NCBI GenBank assembly: GCA_964344765.1
Contig: CAYFOM010000046.1
Location: 1 to 29,955 of the forward strand
DNA: 29,955 nucleotides
Direction of reading: 5' to 3'
Source of the DNA: JACNIZ01 sp964344765
GTDB lineage: Bacteria > Planctomycetota > UBA1135
Part shown: positions 15,744 through 24,351 of the stretch, in pieces
Position numbering within the stretch: the stretch's first letter is position 1
Layout of the letters: each line of letters begins with the position of its first letter
Position numbers and translations under genes: made by a program
The notes under the pieces: generated by a model
What the model saw: the letters and a program-made list of their open reading frames with translations, nothing else
The model's database searches: none
Told to the model about the DNA's origin: nothing

Positions 15744-15751
15744 CTGGCGCC

Positions 15752-16321
15752 ATGTTGCGGATCACTGCCGGAGAACATCGCGGCCGCCGTTTAAAGGTGC
15801 CCGACGTCACCGCCACGCGGCCGCTGGTTGAGCGGGCTCGCGAAGGGGTGATGAATCACCTCCGCGACTTGGTTCCAGATGCCGTGGTTTTGGACGTTTA
15901 CGCCGGCAGCGGCATTCTTGGCTTCGAGGCATTGTCGCGCGGAGCGGCGCACATGTACGCGGTGGAAAAACATCCACAAGCGGTAAATCAGCTAAAGAAA
16001 AATGCCGAGTTGCTGCGCGTAGACGACCGCCTAACCGTGCTGCGCATGGACGCCTTCCGCGTACCCGACCACGAGATTCCCGCGCCGGACCTGGTCTTCT
16101 TCGATCCGCCCTATGCCGACTTCCAGCGTGGAGGCAAAAAGCGCGAACGCGTGTGGCAACTTTTCTGCGACATCGCCGTTCTGATGAACCCCGCTGGCTG
16201 CGCTGTCGTGCATACTCCCAAAGGAATTCTGCGCGAAGACGAATGCGAAATGCTGCCCGGCATCGAACGACGCGATTACGGCAGCACTTCCTTGTATTGG
16301 TGGCATAAACCGGGCGCATAA
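15752..16321 (+). CDS. rsmD: 16S rRNA (guanine(966)-N(2))-methyltransferase
   Basis: Methylates G966 of 16S rRNA in the 30S subunit, using S-adenosylmethionine. 189 residues from the ATG at 15752 (MLRITAGEHRGRRLKVP), which is where the family starts; an in-frame GTG upstream would overlap the pdxJ start. Motif I is LDVYAGSGILGFEALSRGA (about 47-65), then the acidic residue of VEKHPQA, and the catalytic motif DPPY (118-121) of the N6/N2 methyltransferase type. Its divergent partner is pdxJ. nagA follows after 50 bp and may be co-transcribed, although a TATATT at 16327-16332 could give nagA its own promoter. Confidence 0.93.
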   Translation: MLRITAGEHRGRRLKVPDVTATRPLVERAREGVMNHLRDLVPDAVVLDVYAGSGILGFEALSRGAAHMYAVEKHPQAVNQLKKNAELLRVDDRLTVLRMDAFRVPDHEIPAPDLVFFDPPYADFQRGGKKRERVWQLFCDIAVLMNPAGCAVVHTPKGILREDECEMLPGIERRDYGSTSLYWWHKPGA

Positions 16322-16371
16322 GGCCCTATATTGGTTGAGTTCACGATGGGCGCCGCGGCGCTCTCCGAAAC

Positions 16372-17505
16372 ATGAAAGGCATTCAAGCACGGATCTGGTT
16401 GCGCGGCCGTTTTCGCCAGGGTTGGCTGGTGTGGGAGCGCGGCAAGTTGCAGGGCGTCGGCGAAGGCAAGCCACCTAAAAAGTTTGCCGCCCGCATCGAT
16501 GATTGGGGCAAAGCGCGCATTCTTCCTGGGTTCGTCGACACTTTGATCCATGGCTATGCCGGTGTCGGCGCCGCCACCCATAGTGCGATCGACCTTGACC
16601 GCATGGCGCGAGCATTGGCGCGGGCGGGGGTCACGTCGGCATTGGCGGGCTTTTATCCGCTGTCGTTGGCGCGCATTCGCGGCGCGGCCAAACGCTGGAA
16701 TACGGCGAAAAAGTTGCGCGGCGTGCGCACTCGTTTTGCCGGCTGGCATGTCGAAGGTGTGTTCATCAACCCAAAAATGGCCGGTGCGCTGCCCAAAGAA
16801 GGCTTGCTGACGCCGGACGCCAAAAACGCTGACCGCTTCGTCAAAGCCTGCGACGGCTGGCTCAAGATGTCGACGATGGCACCTGAACTCGAAGGCGCAC
16901 TCGATGCTGCCGAAGTTCTGCGCGCCGCCGACGTCATGGTTTCGGTCGGTCACTCCGCCGCTGAGTACGTGCATTGCGAAGCCGCTGCGGCAAACGGCCC
17001 GCTGGCGATGACGCATTTGGGCAATCGCGTTTTACCGCTGACCGCGCGCGAACCGGGGCCGATTGGATTCGCCATGGAAGGGCGGTCGGATTACGTCGCG
17101 GTGATTCCGGATGCGGTTCATGTGGCACCAGAAACGCTGCGTTTGTGGGCGAGCACGCCGGCGATGAAGCAGAAGTTGATGGCGGTGTCGGACAACCTCA
17201 GCCACGCCGGATTGCCGGCCGAAAAGTTTGATGCCGGCGGTCAAGAAGCCCACCGCGACGGACCGGTGGCACGCAATAACCGAGATGAACTTTGCGGCAC
17301 TCTGGATTCGCTGCCGGAATTGCTGATGCGCCGCGTGCGCGATGGCGCGCTGACTCTAGCTCAGGCGGTGCGTATGGGCTGCGAAGTCCCGGGACGACTA
17401 CTCGGCGACTGCGGTCGTTTGGAAGAAGGCTTGCGCGCCGACTTGGTTGAATTGCGCGACGACAATTCCATCGGCGCGATTTGGGTCGGGGGTCGCAAGG
17501 CTTGA
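16372..17505 (+). CDS. nagA: N-acetylglucosamine-6-phosphate deacetylase (divergent)
   Basis: Removes the acetyl group from GlcNAc-6-phosphate in amino sugar recycling. 377 residues of the amidohydrolase fold. Metal and catalytic residues are kept: E128 (HVEGVF), H194 (VGHS), H215 (THLGN), H250 (DAVH) and the catalytic D274 (VSDN). Consensus motifs are altered: DTLIHG in place of DxHxHG, EGVF for EGPF, AGAL for KGAH, and LGNRV for LFNAM. The first His of the HxH pair is missing, as in Escherichia coli NagA, which fits a single-metal enzyme. The gene overlaps the SprT-like gene at its stop. The divergence leaves open a related sugar substrate. Confidence 0.85.
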   Translation: MKGIQARIWLRGRFRQGWLVWERGKLQGVGEGKPPKKFAARIDDWGKARILPGFVDTLIHGYAGVGAATHSAIDLDRMARALARAGVTSALAGFYPLSLARIRGAAKRWNTAKKLRGVRTRFAGWHVEGVFINPKMAGALPKEGLLTPDAKNADRFVKACDGWLKMSTMAPELEGALDAAEVLRAADVMVSVGHSAAEYVHCEAAAANGPLAMTHLGNRVLPLTAREPGPIGFAMEGRSDYVAVIPDAVHVAPETLRLWASTPAMKQKLMAVSDNLSHAGLPAEKFDAGGQEAHRDGPVARNNRDELCGTLDSLPELLMRRVRDGALTLAQAVRMGCEVPGRLLGDCGRLEEGLRADLVELRDDNSIGAIWVGGRKA

Positions 17506-17963
17506 GCCCCGAGTTCCTGCGCGCCCATCCGGAGGTCGCCGGGCTGATCCTAGAATGGCCGGCGGAGCGCATTCAAATGGAGTTGGATGCGGTGCTGCAA
17601 TTGTGGGACGTGCTGGATTTGACTACGGCAATCACCTGGCGCTGGTATCCGCGGCTGCGCACCTCGGCCGGCCGTGCGGTATTCGCCGACATGCTGATTG
17701 AGCTCAACCCGCTGCTGCTGGCGCGGCATCCGGAAGAAGTACGGCCGGTTCTGATTCACGAAGCGGCCCACCTAGTCGTGCAGCGCTTGCACGGCTCGCA
17801 GCCGCCGCATGGGCGGATTTGGAAGCACTACATGCGGGCCGCCGGCGAATCGTCGAAGGCCACGCATAACCTGGATGTCAGCGGATTGCAGCGCAAGCGC
17901 AAGCGTCGGCGTCGGCGCGGGCGATTGTCGAAGGTGATTCGCGCGATGCGGAAGCGGCGCTAA
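17502..17963 (+). CDS. SprT-like zinc metallopeptidase with basic tail
   Basis: 153 residues from a TTG that overlaps the nagA stop (TTGA). The frame continues upstream to another TTG at 17481, inside nagA. The catalytic zinc motif is HEAAH (H86, E87, H90), followed by H103 in PPHGRIWKHYM, the SprT arrangement of third ligand and aromatic residues. The usual C-terminal zinc-ribbon cysteines are absent. In their place is an Arg/Lys-rich tail (residues 130-153, RKRKRRRRRG) likely to bind nucleic acid. SprT-like (SPRTN-related) proteins can act on DNA-bound proteins, but here function is inference. The start codon is uncertain. Confidence 0.8.
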   Translation: MSPEFLRAHPEVAGLILEWPAERIQMELDAVLQLWDVLDLTTAITWRWYPRLRTSAGRAVFADMLIELNPLLLARHPEEVRPVLIHEAAHLVVQRLHGSQPPHGRIWKHYMRAAGESSKATHNLDVSGLQRKRKRRRRRGRLSKVIRAMRKRR

Positions 17964-18031
17964 GCGATCGGCGAATCCGCGAGCCTGGGTGCGGCGCTAA
18001 TGCCGACGCCGTGTTAAATTGTGCGGCAGTC

Positions 18032-19078
18032 ATGAGCCCGCAAGCCCCAAAAGAGCCGCTCTTTTTCCAGCGCATCGCCAAACCGACGGTGTGGGGTGGA
18101 CAGCGCTTGGCGCAAATGCTCGGTTTTGAAGCCGACGGCTCCGATCCGATCGGCGAAACTTGGGAGCTCAGCGATTACCCCGGCATGGAAACCGCAGTGC
18201 GCGGCGGCCCTTTTGATGGCGCCAGCTTGCAGCAACTGCTGAGCGATCATGCCGACGCCATTCTCGGCGAATCACGGCCCGATCCCAACGGCCGCTTTCC
18301 GTTGTTGGTCAAGTTCATCGATGCCGACGCGGATTTAAGCGTGCAAATCCATCCGCCCGATGGCGAATTGTCACCGACCGGGATTGGCAAAACCGAAGCG
18401 TGGTTCATTTTGGATTCGGCGGACGCCGAGGGCGCGGGTGGAGATCAACAAGATCCCGTTCGTGCAGGTTCGGTCATCGCCGGTTTAAAGCCGAATACCC
18501 AACGTCAGCGCTTGGAAGCCGATGCCGCGACCGACAAGGTGTTGAATCACCTGCAAGAAACCAAAGTCGATGCCGGTGATTGCTTGCTGATTGAAGCAGG
18601 CACCACGCACGCGATCCGCAGTGGCGTGTTGCTATGCGAGGTCCAACAAACTTCCGACGTGACTTACCGCATGTACGATTGGGGTCGCGTCGGCTTGGAT
18701 GGCGAGCCGCGGGAAACGCACGTGGAACAAGCATTGGCCGTCGTCGATTACGACGCCGATCCGCCGAAGGCAGTGCGCGGTGAATTTCCGACGGTTGCGG
18801 AAGATGCGGTGCAGCCCACCGCGCAAGTCGCGTCGCTGGCCAGTTGCGATTACTTCCGCATGCACTTGGTGCGCATACATTCCACCGCCGACCACCACCC
18901 GCACGGTTTTGCCCGCATTTTGTGCGTGTTGAAAGGCGATGGTGAAATTCATTCCGACGCCGGTGGATCACGCAAGCTGGAACTCGGTGACGTCGTGCTG
19001 ATCCCGGCGCGCATGGGCGAGTTCCATGTTCATCCCGGCGAAGCTGGTTTGGAGTTGCTCGAGGCAGTTGCCCTGTAG
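18032..19078 (+). CDS. manA: Class I mannose-6-phosphate isomerase
   Basis: Interconverts mannose-6-phosphate and fructose-6-phosphate. 348 residues from the ATG at 18032; an in-frame GTG at 18011 adds 7 residues. Hallmarks are TVWGGQRL (19-26), GETWELSD (41-48), the zinc-site motif SVQIHPPD with Q105 and H107, GKTEAWFIL with E122, AGTTHAI with H193, and EVQQTSDVTYRMYDWGR (203-219), with the catalytic arginine in TYR. The cupin halves are shorter than in enteric ManA, typical of the short bacterial class I form. TTAAAT lies 12 nt before the ATG. It sits between the SprT-like and pseudouridine synthase genes on the same strand. It may share a pathway with nagA in sugar use. Confidence 0.93.
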   Translation: MSPQAPKEPLFFQRIAKPTVWGGQRLAQMLGFEADGSDPIGETWELSDYPGMETAVRGGPFDGASLQQLLSDHADAILGESRPDPNGRFPLLVKFIDADADLSVQIHPPDGELSPTGIGKTEAWFILDSADAEGAGGDQQDPVRAGSVIAGLKPNTQRQRLEADAATDKVLNHLQETKVDAGDCLLIEAGTTHAIRSGVLLCEVQQTSDVTYRMYDWGRVGLDGEPRETHVEQALAVVDYDADPPKAVRGEFPTVAEDAVQPTAQVASLASCDYFRMHLVRIHSTADHHPHGFARILCVLKGDGEIHSDAGGSRKLELGDVVLIPARMGEFHVHPGEAGLELLEAVAL

Positions 19079-19107
19079 CGAAGTGGCCGCGCTGCGGTCG
19101 AATTGAA

Positions 19108-20184
19108 ATGAGTCGTAGGAAACCCCCGAAAAAACGAGGCAAGCGCGTCCCAAGCGGACACATTGGCCGCGGCAAACCCAAAGTAAGCCAAGCCGAGCGA
19201 CGCAATGCATTTGCCCTGGTTGCGGGGACGGATAGCCCCGAGTCCGCTGTGGTTGAGCGCCGTGACGGCGTTCGTTTGAACCGATGGTTGGCCGAACGCG
19301 GCGTCGGTTCGCGTCGGGCATGCGATGCATTGGTGTTGGATGCCGGCGTTGAGGTCAACGGCGAGATCATGATGGAACCCGGCTACCGCGTCATGCCCGA
19401 TGACGTGGTTAAGGTCAACGGTTCGCAAATCAAAGACGTGCGTCGCTTGTACTACTTGTTTTACAAGCCGCGCGGCGTGCTTTGCACTGCCGAAAAAGCC
19501 GAGACGCGTCCGCGCGTTGGTGATTTGGTTGATCACTTGGTACCGTCGCGGGTTTACCCGGTGGGTCGTTTGGATGAAGACAGCGAAGGCTTGTTGTTGC
19601 TGACCAACGACGGCGATTTTGCTCACATGATGATGCATCCGAGCTTCGGCGTGCCGAAGACTTACGTGGCGATGATTCCGTCCCAACTCAAGGCCGCCGA
19701 TATCTCCGGGCTGCGCCAGGGTGCTTGGGTGGATGGCGTCAAGATCGTGCCGGAAAGCGTAAAGATCATTCGCAAGACGCGCGGTTCGACGATGGTGGAA
19801 ATCGTCATTCGCGAAGGGCGTAACCGCGAAGTGCGGCGTTTGTTTGCGCGCCATGGGTTTGGCGTGAAGCGCTTGAAGCGTGTGCGTATTGGCAGCTTGG
19901 GCGTGAAAGGTGTGCGCCGTGGGGGTTTGCGTCCGCTAACGCGAGCCGAGCGCGATGAGCTGGTTGCGATTGCGATGCGCTCGAATGATCCAGCCGAAGT
20001 TGAATCCGGCGATGGTGGCGATGAGAGCAAAAAAGGCAAGGCTTATGGTTCGCGTAAGCCGGCGATGAAAAAGAAACCGGTCTCGCGCAAAAAGAAGACG
20101 TCGGCGCGACGCAAGCCGGTGCGCAAAAAGAAAACCACTACTCGGAAGAAAGGCGGCGGACGCCGGGGAGCAGAGCGGCACTAA
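19108..20184 (+). CDS. rRNA pseudouridine synthase (RsuA/RluB family) with basic extensions
   Basis: 358 residues. The N-terminal 40 residues are basic. An S4 RNA-binding domain (about 54-105, VRLNRWLAERGVGSRRACDALV) precedes the catalytic domain. The catalytic Asp is D156 in PVGRLDEDSEGLLLLTNDG, and KTY and REGRNREVRRLF are typical of the RsuA/RluB/RluE/RluF family. The C-terminal 70 residues from about 288 are a Lys/Arg-rich tail (KKKPVSRKKK, RKPVRKKK) likely disordered and RNA-binding. The target is most likely 23S rRNA as for RluB, by similarity only. It overlaps the HD hydrolase start by 1 bp (TAATG), so the two are coupled. Confidence 0.92.
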   Translation: MSRRKPPKKRGKRVPSGHIGRGKPKVSQAERRNAFALVAGTDSPESAVVERRDGVRLNRWLAERGVGSRRACDALVLDAGVEVNGEIMMEPGYRVMPDDVVKVNGSQIKDVRRLYYLFYKPRGVLCTAEKAETRPRVGDLVDHLVPSRVYPVGRLDEDSEGLLLLTNDGDFAHMMMHPSFGVPKTYVAMIPSQLKAADISGLRQGAWVDGVKIVPESVKIIRKTRGSTMVEIVIREGRNREVRRLFARHGFGVKRLKRVRIGSLGVKGVRRGGLRPLTRAERDELVAIAMRSNDPAEVESGDGGDESKKGKAYGSRKPAMKKKPVSRKKKTSARRKPVRKKKTTTRKKGGGRRGAERH

Positions 20185-21584
20185 TGTTGAAGTACAGCAA
20201 TGTGATGCGCGATCCGGTACACGGGGATATCCCGTTGACGCGCGAGGAATTGACCATTCTGGACACGCCGGAAATGCAGCGCCTGCGCAACGTGCGCCAA
20301 TTGGGTGCGGCCTATCTGGTTTATCCCGGCGCGCAGCATTCGCGTTTTGAGCACTCGATCGGCACCGCGCATTTGGTGTCGCGCATGGTCACCGAAATCA
20401 ACAGCGTGCGTGATCGCGAAGGTGGTGGTGGTTATGGCGGTTTTGATCAACATGAATTGCGCATTATTCGCCTAGCGGCGTTGGTACACGATTCCACTCA
20501 CTTGCCCTTTGGTCACAACATTGAAGACCAAACCGGGTTGCTGCCACGCCACGATAACGCCGATCGTTTCGAAGCCATGTTTGGCGACGCCACCGGCTTG
20601 GGACGGGCTTTAGCGAAGACCGGCGTGCGCGATGACGTCTTAGCGATTCTGGCACCGAGCAGTTCGCCGTTGGCGTCGTCGGTTCCGCAGCATTGGCGCG
20701 GCTTGGTCTCGGGAACCATCGACGCCGACATGCTGGATTATCTAGCGCGCGACGCGATGTTCACCGGTCTGCACCTCGGTTACGATCCGCGCATCTTCAA
20801 CATGTTCCGCGTCGATCGAAAGTCGCAGCGTTTGTTTGTTGACCTCGGCCGCAACGGCTATTTGAAGGAAGCGCTGCTGTCGGAAATTTTACGCTGTTTG
20901 GAAGCGCGCTATTACTTCAGCGAGAGGGTTTATTACCACCACGCCAAGATTGCTGCCGGCGCGTTGGTCGCCAAGGCGGTGGAGATCGTGTTGTTGGAAA
21001 ACGCGATCAGCTTCGATCAGCTTCAGCAAAGCACCGACGCCGGAATGTTGGATTTACTGGAAAACACCAAGGTCGACGACCCGGTCAAGCAAAAGCAATT
21101 AGCGGTTTACCTCGACGCCCTCAAGTGCCGACGCATTCCCAAGCGCGCCGCCGTTTACCCGGTTTATGCCAATCCGGAAATGCAAGAGCCGATGATCGAG
21201 CGCTTCTTCGGTGCAGGCTCGGCTGGTGAACGCCGTCAGGTTGAGCAAGAGTTGACCACTGAGTTGGCCAAGCGCATTGGCGAGGAGGTGCCGGTGTTGT
21301 TGTACTGCCCGGCGGCGAAGATGCAGCTGAAGCAGGCGCGCATGTTGGTTAAGTGGCCGGGCGAAGCCGAGCTGGCGCCGTTGAGCCAATATGCCGAGCA
21401 CGTTCCGCGCTTGGCTGATCTTGAGCAGTCGTACCAACGCATGTGGAAGTTCTACGTGCTGGCGTTGACGTCGAACAAAGAGCACTTGGCGAAGCTGAGC
21501 GAATTGGCAGCGGATTACTTCCCGGGTGCCGTCAATGTTTTGGTGCCGCGCGATCAAGATCCAGGTTTGCTGGTCATGCGCTAA
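20184..21584 (+). CDS. HD-domain phosphohydrolase (dGTPase/SAMHD1-like)
   Basis: 466 residues. It opens with RDPVHGDIPLT and QLGAAYLVYPGAQHSRFEHSIGTAHL, diagnostic of SAMHD1-like HD proteins. Metal residues are H57 (RFEHS), H102-D103 (LVHD), H106/H111 (STHLPFGH) and D182/D185 in DADMLDYLARD. Relatives hydrolyse dNTPs to deoxynucleosides and triphosphate; the substrate here is inferred. The C-terminal 200 residues are mostly helical without a recognised domain. The ATG overlaps the stop of the pseudouridine synthase gene. The stop codon overlaps that of norF on the other strand, with no terminator between them. Confidence 0.9.
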   Translation: MLKYSNVMRDPVHGDIPLTREELTILDTPEMQRLRNVRQLGAAYLVYPGAQHSRFEHSIGTAHLVSRMVTEINSVRDREGGGGYGGFDQHELRIIRLAALVHDSTHLPFGHNIEDQTGLLPRHDNADRFEAMFGDATGLGRALAKTGVRDDVLAILAPSSSPLASSVPQHWRGLVSGTIDADMLDYLARDAMFTGLHLGYDPRIFNMFRVDRKSQRLFVDLGRNGYLKEALLSEILRCLEARYYFSERVYYHHAKIAAGALVAKAVEIVLLENAISFDQLQQSTDAGMLDLLENTKVDDPVKQKQLAVYLDALKCRRIPKRAAVYPVYANPEMQEPMIERFFGAGSAGERRQVEQELTTELAKRIGEEVPVLLYCPAAKMQLKQARMLVKWPGEAELAPLSQYAEHVPRLADLEQSYQRMWKFYVLALTSNKEHLAKLSELAADYFPGAVNVLVPRDQDPGLLVMR

Positions 21585-21826
21585 GAGTTTAGTGCGATCA
21601 CGCCTAAGGTTAGGGTGTAAAGCGCGAGCGCGCTGCGCAGAAAGATGGGGCGGCAATGTTTGAGTTCCATGAACACCGCGGTGATCAGTGCCAGTTTCAG
21701 CCAAGCTAGGCCAAATAATAGAGTTGGCGAAGTCTCCCACTCGCTGAGCGCGTAGCTGCCGACGGTCATGATCGTCAACGCAAGCCAAGTGGCGTTGAGG
21801 CTTCGAGCTTGAGTGTTCGCAGTCAT
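21581..21826 (-). CDS. norF: NorF-like small membrane protein (COX IV-like)
   Basis: 81 residues with three predicted membrane helices (about 12-28, 35-53, 62-79). It contains WLKLALITAVFMELKH, the pattern of prokaryotic cytochrome c oxidase subunit IV-like proteins that accompany NorE. The true ATG is at 21826; the frame stays open upstream, but that part is only the shadow of norE. It overlaps norE by 4 bp (ATGA) and is the last gene of the nor operon. NorF is not needed for catalysis in known systems but affects NO reductase level. Its stop overlaps the stop of the convergent HD hydrolase gene. Confidence 0.85.
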   Translation of the reverse strand: MTANTQARSLNATWLALTIMTVGSYALSEWETSPTLLFGLAWLKLALITAVFMELKHCRPIFLRSALALYTLTLGVIALNS

Positions 21827-22467
21827 GACAAGTAGAGCAGCGGAAATAAGATCACCCAAACCAAATCGAGCATGTGCCAGAATGCAGCGCAGGATTCGGC
21901 GTTGCGACGGATTGCGATTTGTTCTGAATCCGTCGGCGAGCTTTCGGAAATTTGCGCGGACCGATGACAACGTCGCGCCACCCAAAATAAGAAGCCGACG
22001 CCTAGCCAGACGTGAAGGTAGTGGAAGCCGGTGAGGAAGAAGTAGAAGAAGTAAAAGGTGCTGGTGGAAAGGAAGATGCCTTGCTCGAGTTTGAGCCAGT
22101 ATTCCCATGACTTAATCGCGAGGAAGACTAGGCCAAGGATTGCGGCGGCATGGAACCAGCGTGCGCATGCTTGGGTTTGCTTGCGTTGCATAGCATTCAC
22201 ACCCCGCGCAGCGAGGTAGCCGCTGGTGATCAGGATCAGCGCATTGACAAACGCAGGTGTAGGACTGAGCTCCGCTTGGGAAGCTTGAAAGTCCTCGATG
22301 TTGTGGCTTCGCATGATCGCGAACAAGCCGAAGAACAAACAAAGGGTGACGAACTCCGCGCCGAGAAACATCCACCATGCGGCGTCGCCGGGAAGCGGAC
22401 GCGGCTTGGGGTCTGCGATTGGCGAAGGTTGCTGTGTGGCAACTGGTGAAGGGCTAGAGGCAGTCAT
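21823..22467 (-). CDS. norE: NorE, cytochrome c oxidase subunit III-like protein
   Basis: 214 residues with five membrane helices (about 31-52, 72-92, 103-122, 134-165, 195-213) and an N-terminal proline-rich lead. Motifs such as WWMFLGAEFVTLCLFFGLF, SWEYW, FYFFYFFLTGFHYLHVWLG and FWHMLDLVWVILFPLLYL match the NorE branch of the heme-copper oxidase subunit III family. It is linked to norD by a 4-bp overlap (ATGA) and to norF by another. It is a membrane accessory of nitric oxide reductase, and its biochemical role is unclear. An unusually polar loop (about 168-190) lies before the last helix. Confidence 0.9.
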   Translation of the reverse strand: MTASSPSPVATQQPSPIADPKPRPLPGDAAWWMFLGAEFVTLCLFFGLFAIMRSHNIEDFQASQAELSPTPAFVNALILITSGYLAARGVNAMQRKQTQACARWFHAAAILGLVFLAIKSWEYWLKLEQGIFLSTSTFYFFYFFLTGFHYLHVWLGVGFLFWVARRCHRSAQISESSPTDSEQIAIRRNAESCAAFWHMLDLVWVILFPLLYLS

Positions 22468-24341
22468 CCCAATTCGCTGTATGCAGCGAGCAAGCCTTCA
22501 GGCAAATCGGTCAGGCTGCGCAACAATTTCCAACCGCTTACACCAAACATGATCGGCAGGATGGCGGCCGACTTTGGGTCGATGCCTAGTGCATGCACGC
22601 CGATGCCACCCCGTCGCGCCTCGCGTACGGCTTGACGCACGTCGTAAATTCCGTAGTTACCTTCGTAGCGATCAAAGTCGGTGGGCTTTGCGTCGGTGAT
22701 CAAGATCAAGTGTTTGCGCCGCGCCGGATGATTCATCAATTCACTTGCGCCATGGCGAATGGCCGGGCCGATGCGGGTGTAACCTTGCGGCTTTAACGTG
22801 CTCAAACGCGCGCGGCCGGCGGCCCAGCTGTCGTGCCAATTTTTGACTTGCCACACGCGGCAGTGATTTCGAGTGTGACTGGCATAAGCCAAAATTTGCA
22901 GCGCGTCGCCCATGCTTTCGGCGACTTCGCCGAGTACGCAAGCGGCTTCTTGTTCCACATCCAAGACTCGCCGATTATCGATCCAGCTATCTGCCGACAA
23001 ACTGATGTCGAGCAAAACGCTGGTTGCTTGATCGCGATGCAGCTTTGGTTTGTGGATGTAAACCCGGCCGCTTGGTGACCGCCCTGCGCGCAAAGTAGAG
23101 TGGTCATCGACCACTCCGGCAAGGTCGATGGAATCGCCATCGAGCTGCCGACTCAGTGCCATGCGTTCGGTGCGTTTGCGTTGCAGGCGGCGTAAGCAAC
23201 GTTGAATGATCGGCGAGAGTTCTTTGCTTAACTGCAAACCGGCGGCGGCGTCGGCTTGCTCAATTTCGGTTGGGAAAACGGTGACCCAATTCTTGCGGTA
23301 GCCGCGCTCTTTTTCATTCCACTCGTCATAGGTCACACCGCCTTGAGTGGGTGGCGCGGCGCCGACGTCAGGGATTTCGTTGCCGCCGTCAATGTCTGCC
23401 TTGTAAACACTGTGAACCTCTGGCCCACCGCGAATGAGTTCGCGCAAGTCGACGGCATCCAGCGAGTCCTGCTGTTCGTCCATGTCATCTTCGCCATCCA
23501 ATCGACGCTGTCCGCCGTCGTATTTTTCCGCGAACATTACCTTTTCAAACGCGTGCTCCGGCATGTTGGCTTTGTAGGGATCCTCTTCAAACAACATGCG
23601 TTTGACGTGATCCTTTTTGGGCGCATCCACTTCCGAAGCGTCGGCGGCGATGTGTTCCTCTTCAGCGGCGTGTTGTAATTCTTGTGCTTGCGCAAGTTCG
23701 CTTCCTTTTAGCGGCCCACCGAGCAGTAGAATCGGGGCCGAACGCCCTTTGCCGCGGCGTCCGCGCACTTTGGCTTGAGATGGCAGTGGCTCGTCTATGC
23801 CGGCTAATCGCTGCAAGCTACGTTGACGCAGCACCTCTAAGTTTTGCTGATCTGCTGCGAGCAATTGAGGCTGGGGTCGAATGCTCAGTTCAAGCCGCGC
23901 CGCCTGCTGAACGCGTTCGCCGAACGATTGATGAGCCGAGCTGACTTCATGGATGGTTTGCTCGGCAAACTTAAGGAACCCCGTTTCGCTTTCGGGGGTT
24001 GCTCCCATACGAATCATCGCACCGGCGATAGCGGCACGGGCGAAGAAAAACTCGTGGTTGAGCGTAGGGTCGCTACTAAGGGCGACCCACTTCGGCATGA
24101 GCGCAACTTGCTGGTGAACGCCACCGCTGGCTTCAGCCTCGGCCACTTTGACCAAGATGCTTTGATCCGGATCGCTGGCGAATGCTTGCACCACTGCGGT
24201 CAGCGCAATTTCCAACTCTTCAAACCGCGCCGCCGCCGCGCCTGGATCCAGCTTGCGTTTGCGCCAACGTTTCCAAACCGCGCTAAAAAATTCCTCGGCA
24301 AAATCCAGGTGGAGTTCCGGAGGTTCGGAGCGCTTGCTCAT
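22464..24341 (-). CDS. norD: NorD, VWA-domain activation protein of NO reductase
   Basis: 625 residues. A helical N-terminal region (1-180) precedes an acidic, probably disordered middle (about 220-330). A C-terminal von Willebrand A domain has a complete MIDAS motif D445-I-S447-L-S449. Further VWA features are TLKPQGYTRIGPAIRHG and ILITDAKPTD. NorD works with the AAA+ protein NorQ to mature the non-heme iron (FeB) site of NorB, by analogy with other MoxR/VWA pairs. It is encoded right after norQ (36-bp gap containing a hairpin) and overlaps norE by 4 bp. Length and layout match known NorD. Confidence 0.93.
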   Translation of the reverse strand: MSKRSEPPELHLDFAEEFFSAVWKRWRKRKLDPGAAAARFEELEIALTAVVQAFASDPDQSILVKVAEAEASGGVHQQVALMPKWVALSSDPTLNHEFFFARAAIAGAMIRMGATPESETGFLKFAEQTIHEVSSAHQSFGERVQQAARLELSIRPQPQLLAADQQNLEVLRQRSLQRLAGIDEPLPSQAKVRGRRGKGRSAPILLLGGPLKGSELAQAQELQHAAEEEHIAADASEVDAPKKDHVKRMLFEEDPYKANMPEHAFEKVMFAEKYDGGQRRLDGEDDMDEQQDSLDAVDLRELIRGGPEVHSVYKADIDGGNEIPDVGAAPPTQGGVTYDEWNEKERGYRKNWVTVFPTEIEQADAAAGLQLSKELSPIIQRCLRRLQRKRTERMALSRQLDGDSIDLAGVVDDHSTLRAGRSPSGRVYIHKPKLHRDQATSVLLDISLSADSWIDNRRVLDVEQEAACVLGEVAESMGDALQILAYASHTRNHCRVWQVKNWHDSWAAGRARLSTLKPQGYTRIGPAIRHGASELMNHPARRKHLILITDAKPTDFDRYEGNYGIYDVRQAVREARRGGIGVHALGIDPKSAAILPIMFGVSGWKLLRSLTDLPEGLLAAYSELG

Positions 24342-24351
24342 GGGATCACTT

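Noticed and set aside
16276..17016. 246-codon minus-strand frame opposite rsmD/nagA
   Set aside because: Antisense to two supported genes and without family motifs; a product of GC-biased codon positions.
18474..19854. Long minus-strand frames (298 and 274 codons) opposite manA and the pseudouridine synthase gene
   Set aside because: Both overlap supported genes on the other strand and encode low-plausibility Arg/His/Pro-rich proteins.
21827..22108. N-terminal extension of the norF reading frame to 175 codons
   Set aside because: The extra 94 residues are a shadow of norE; the ATG at 21826 overlaps the norE stop and yields a normal-size NorF.
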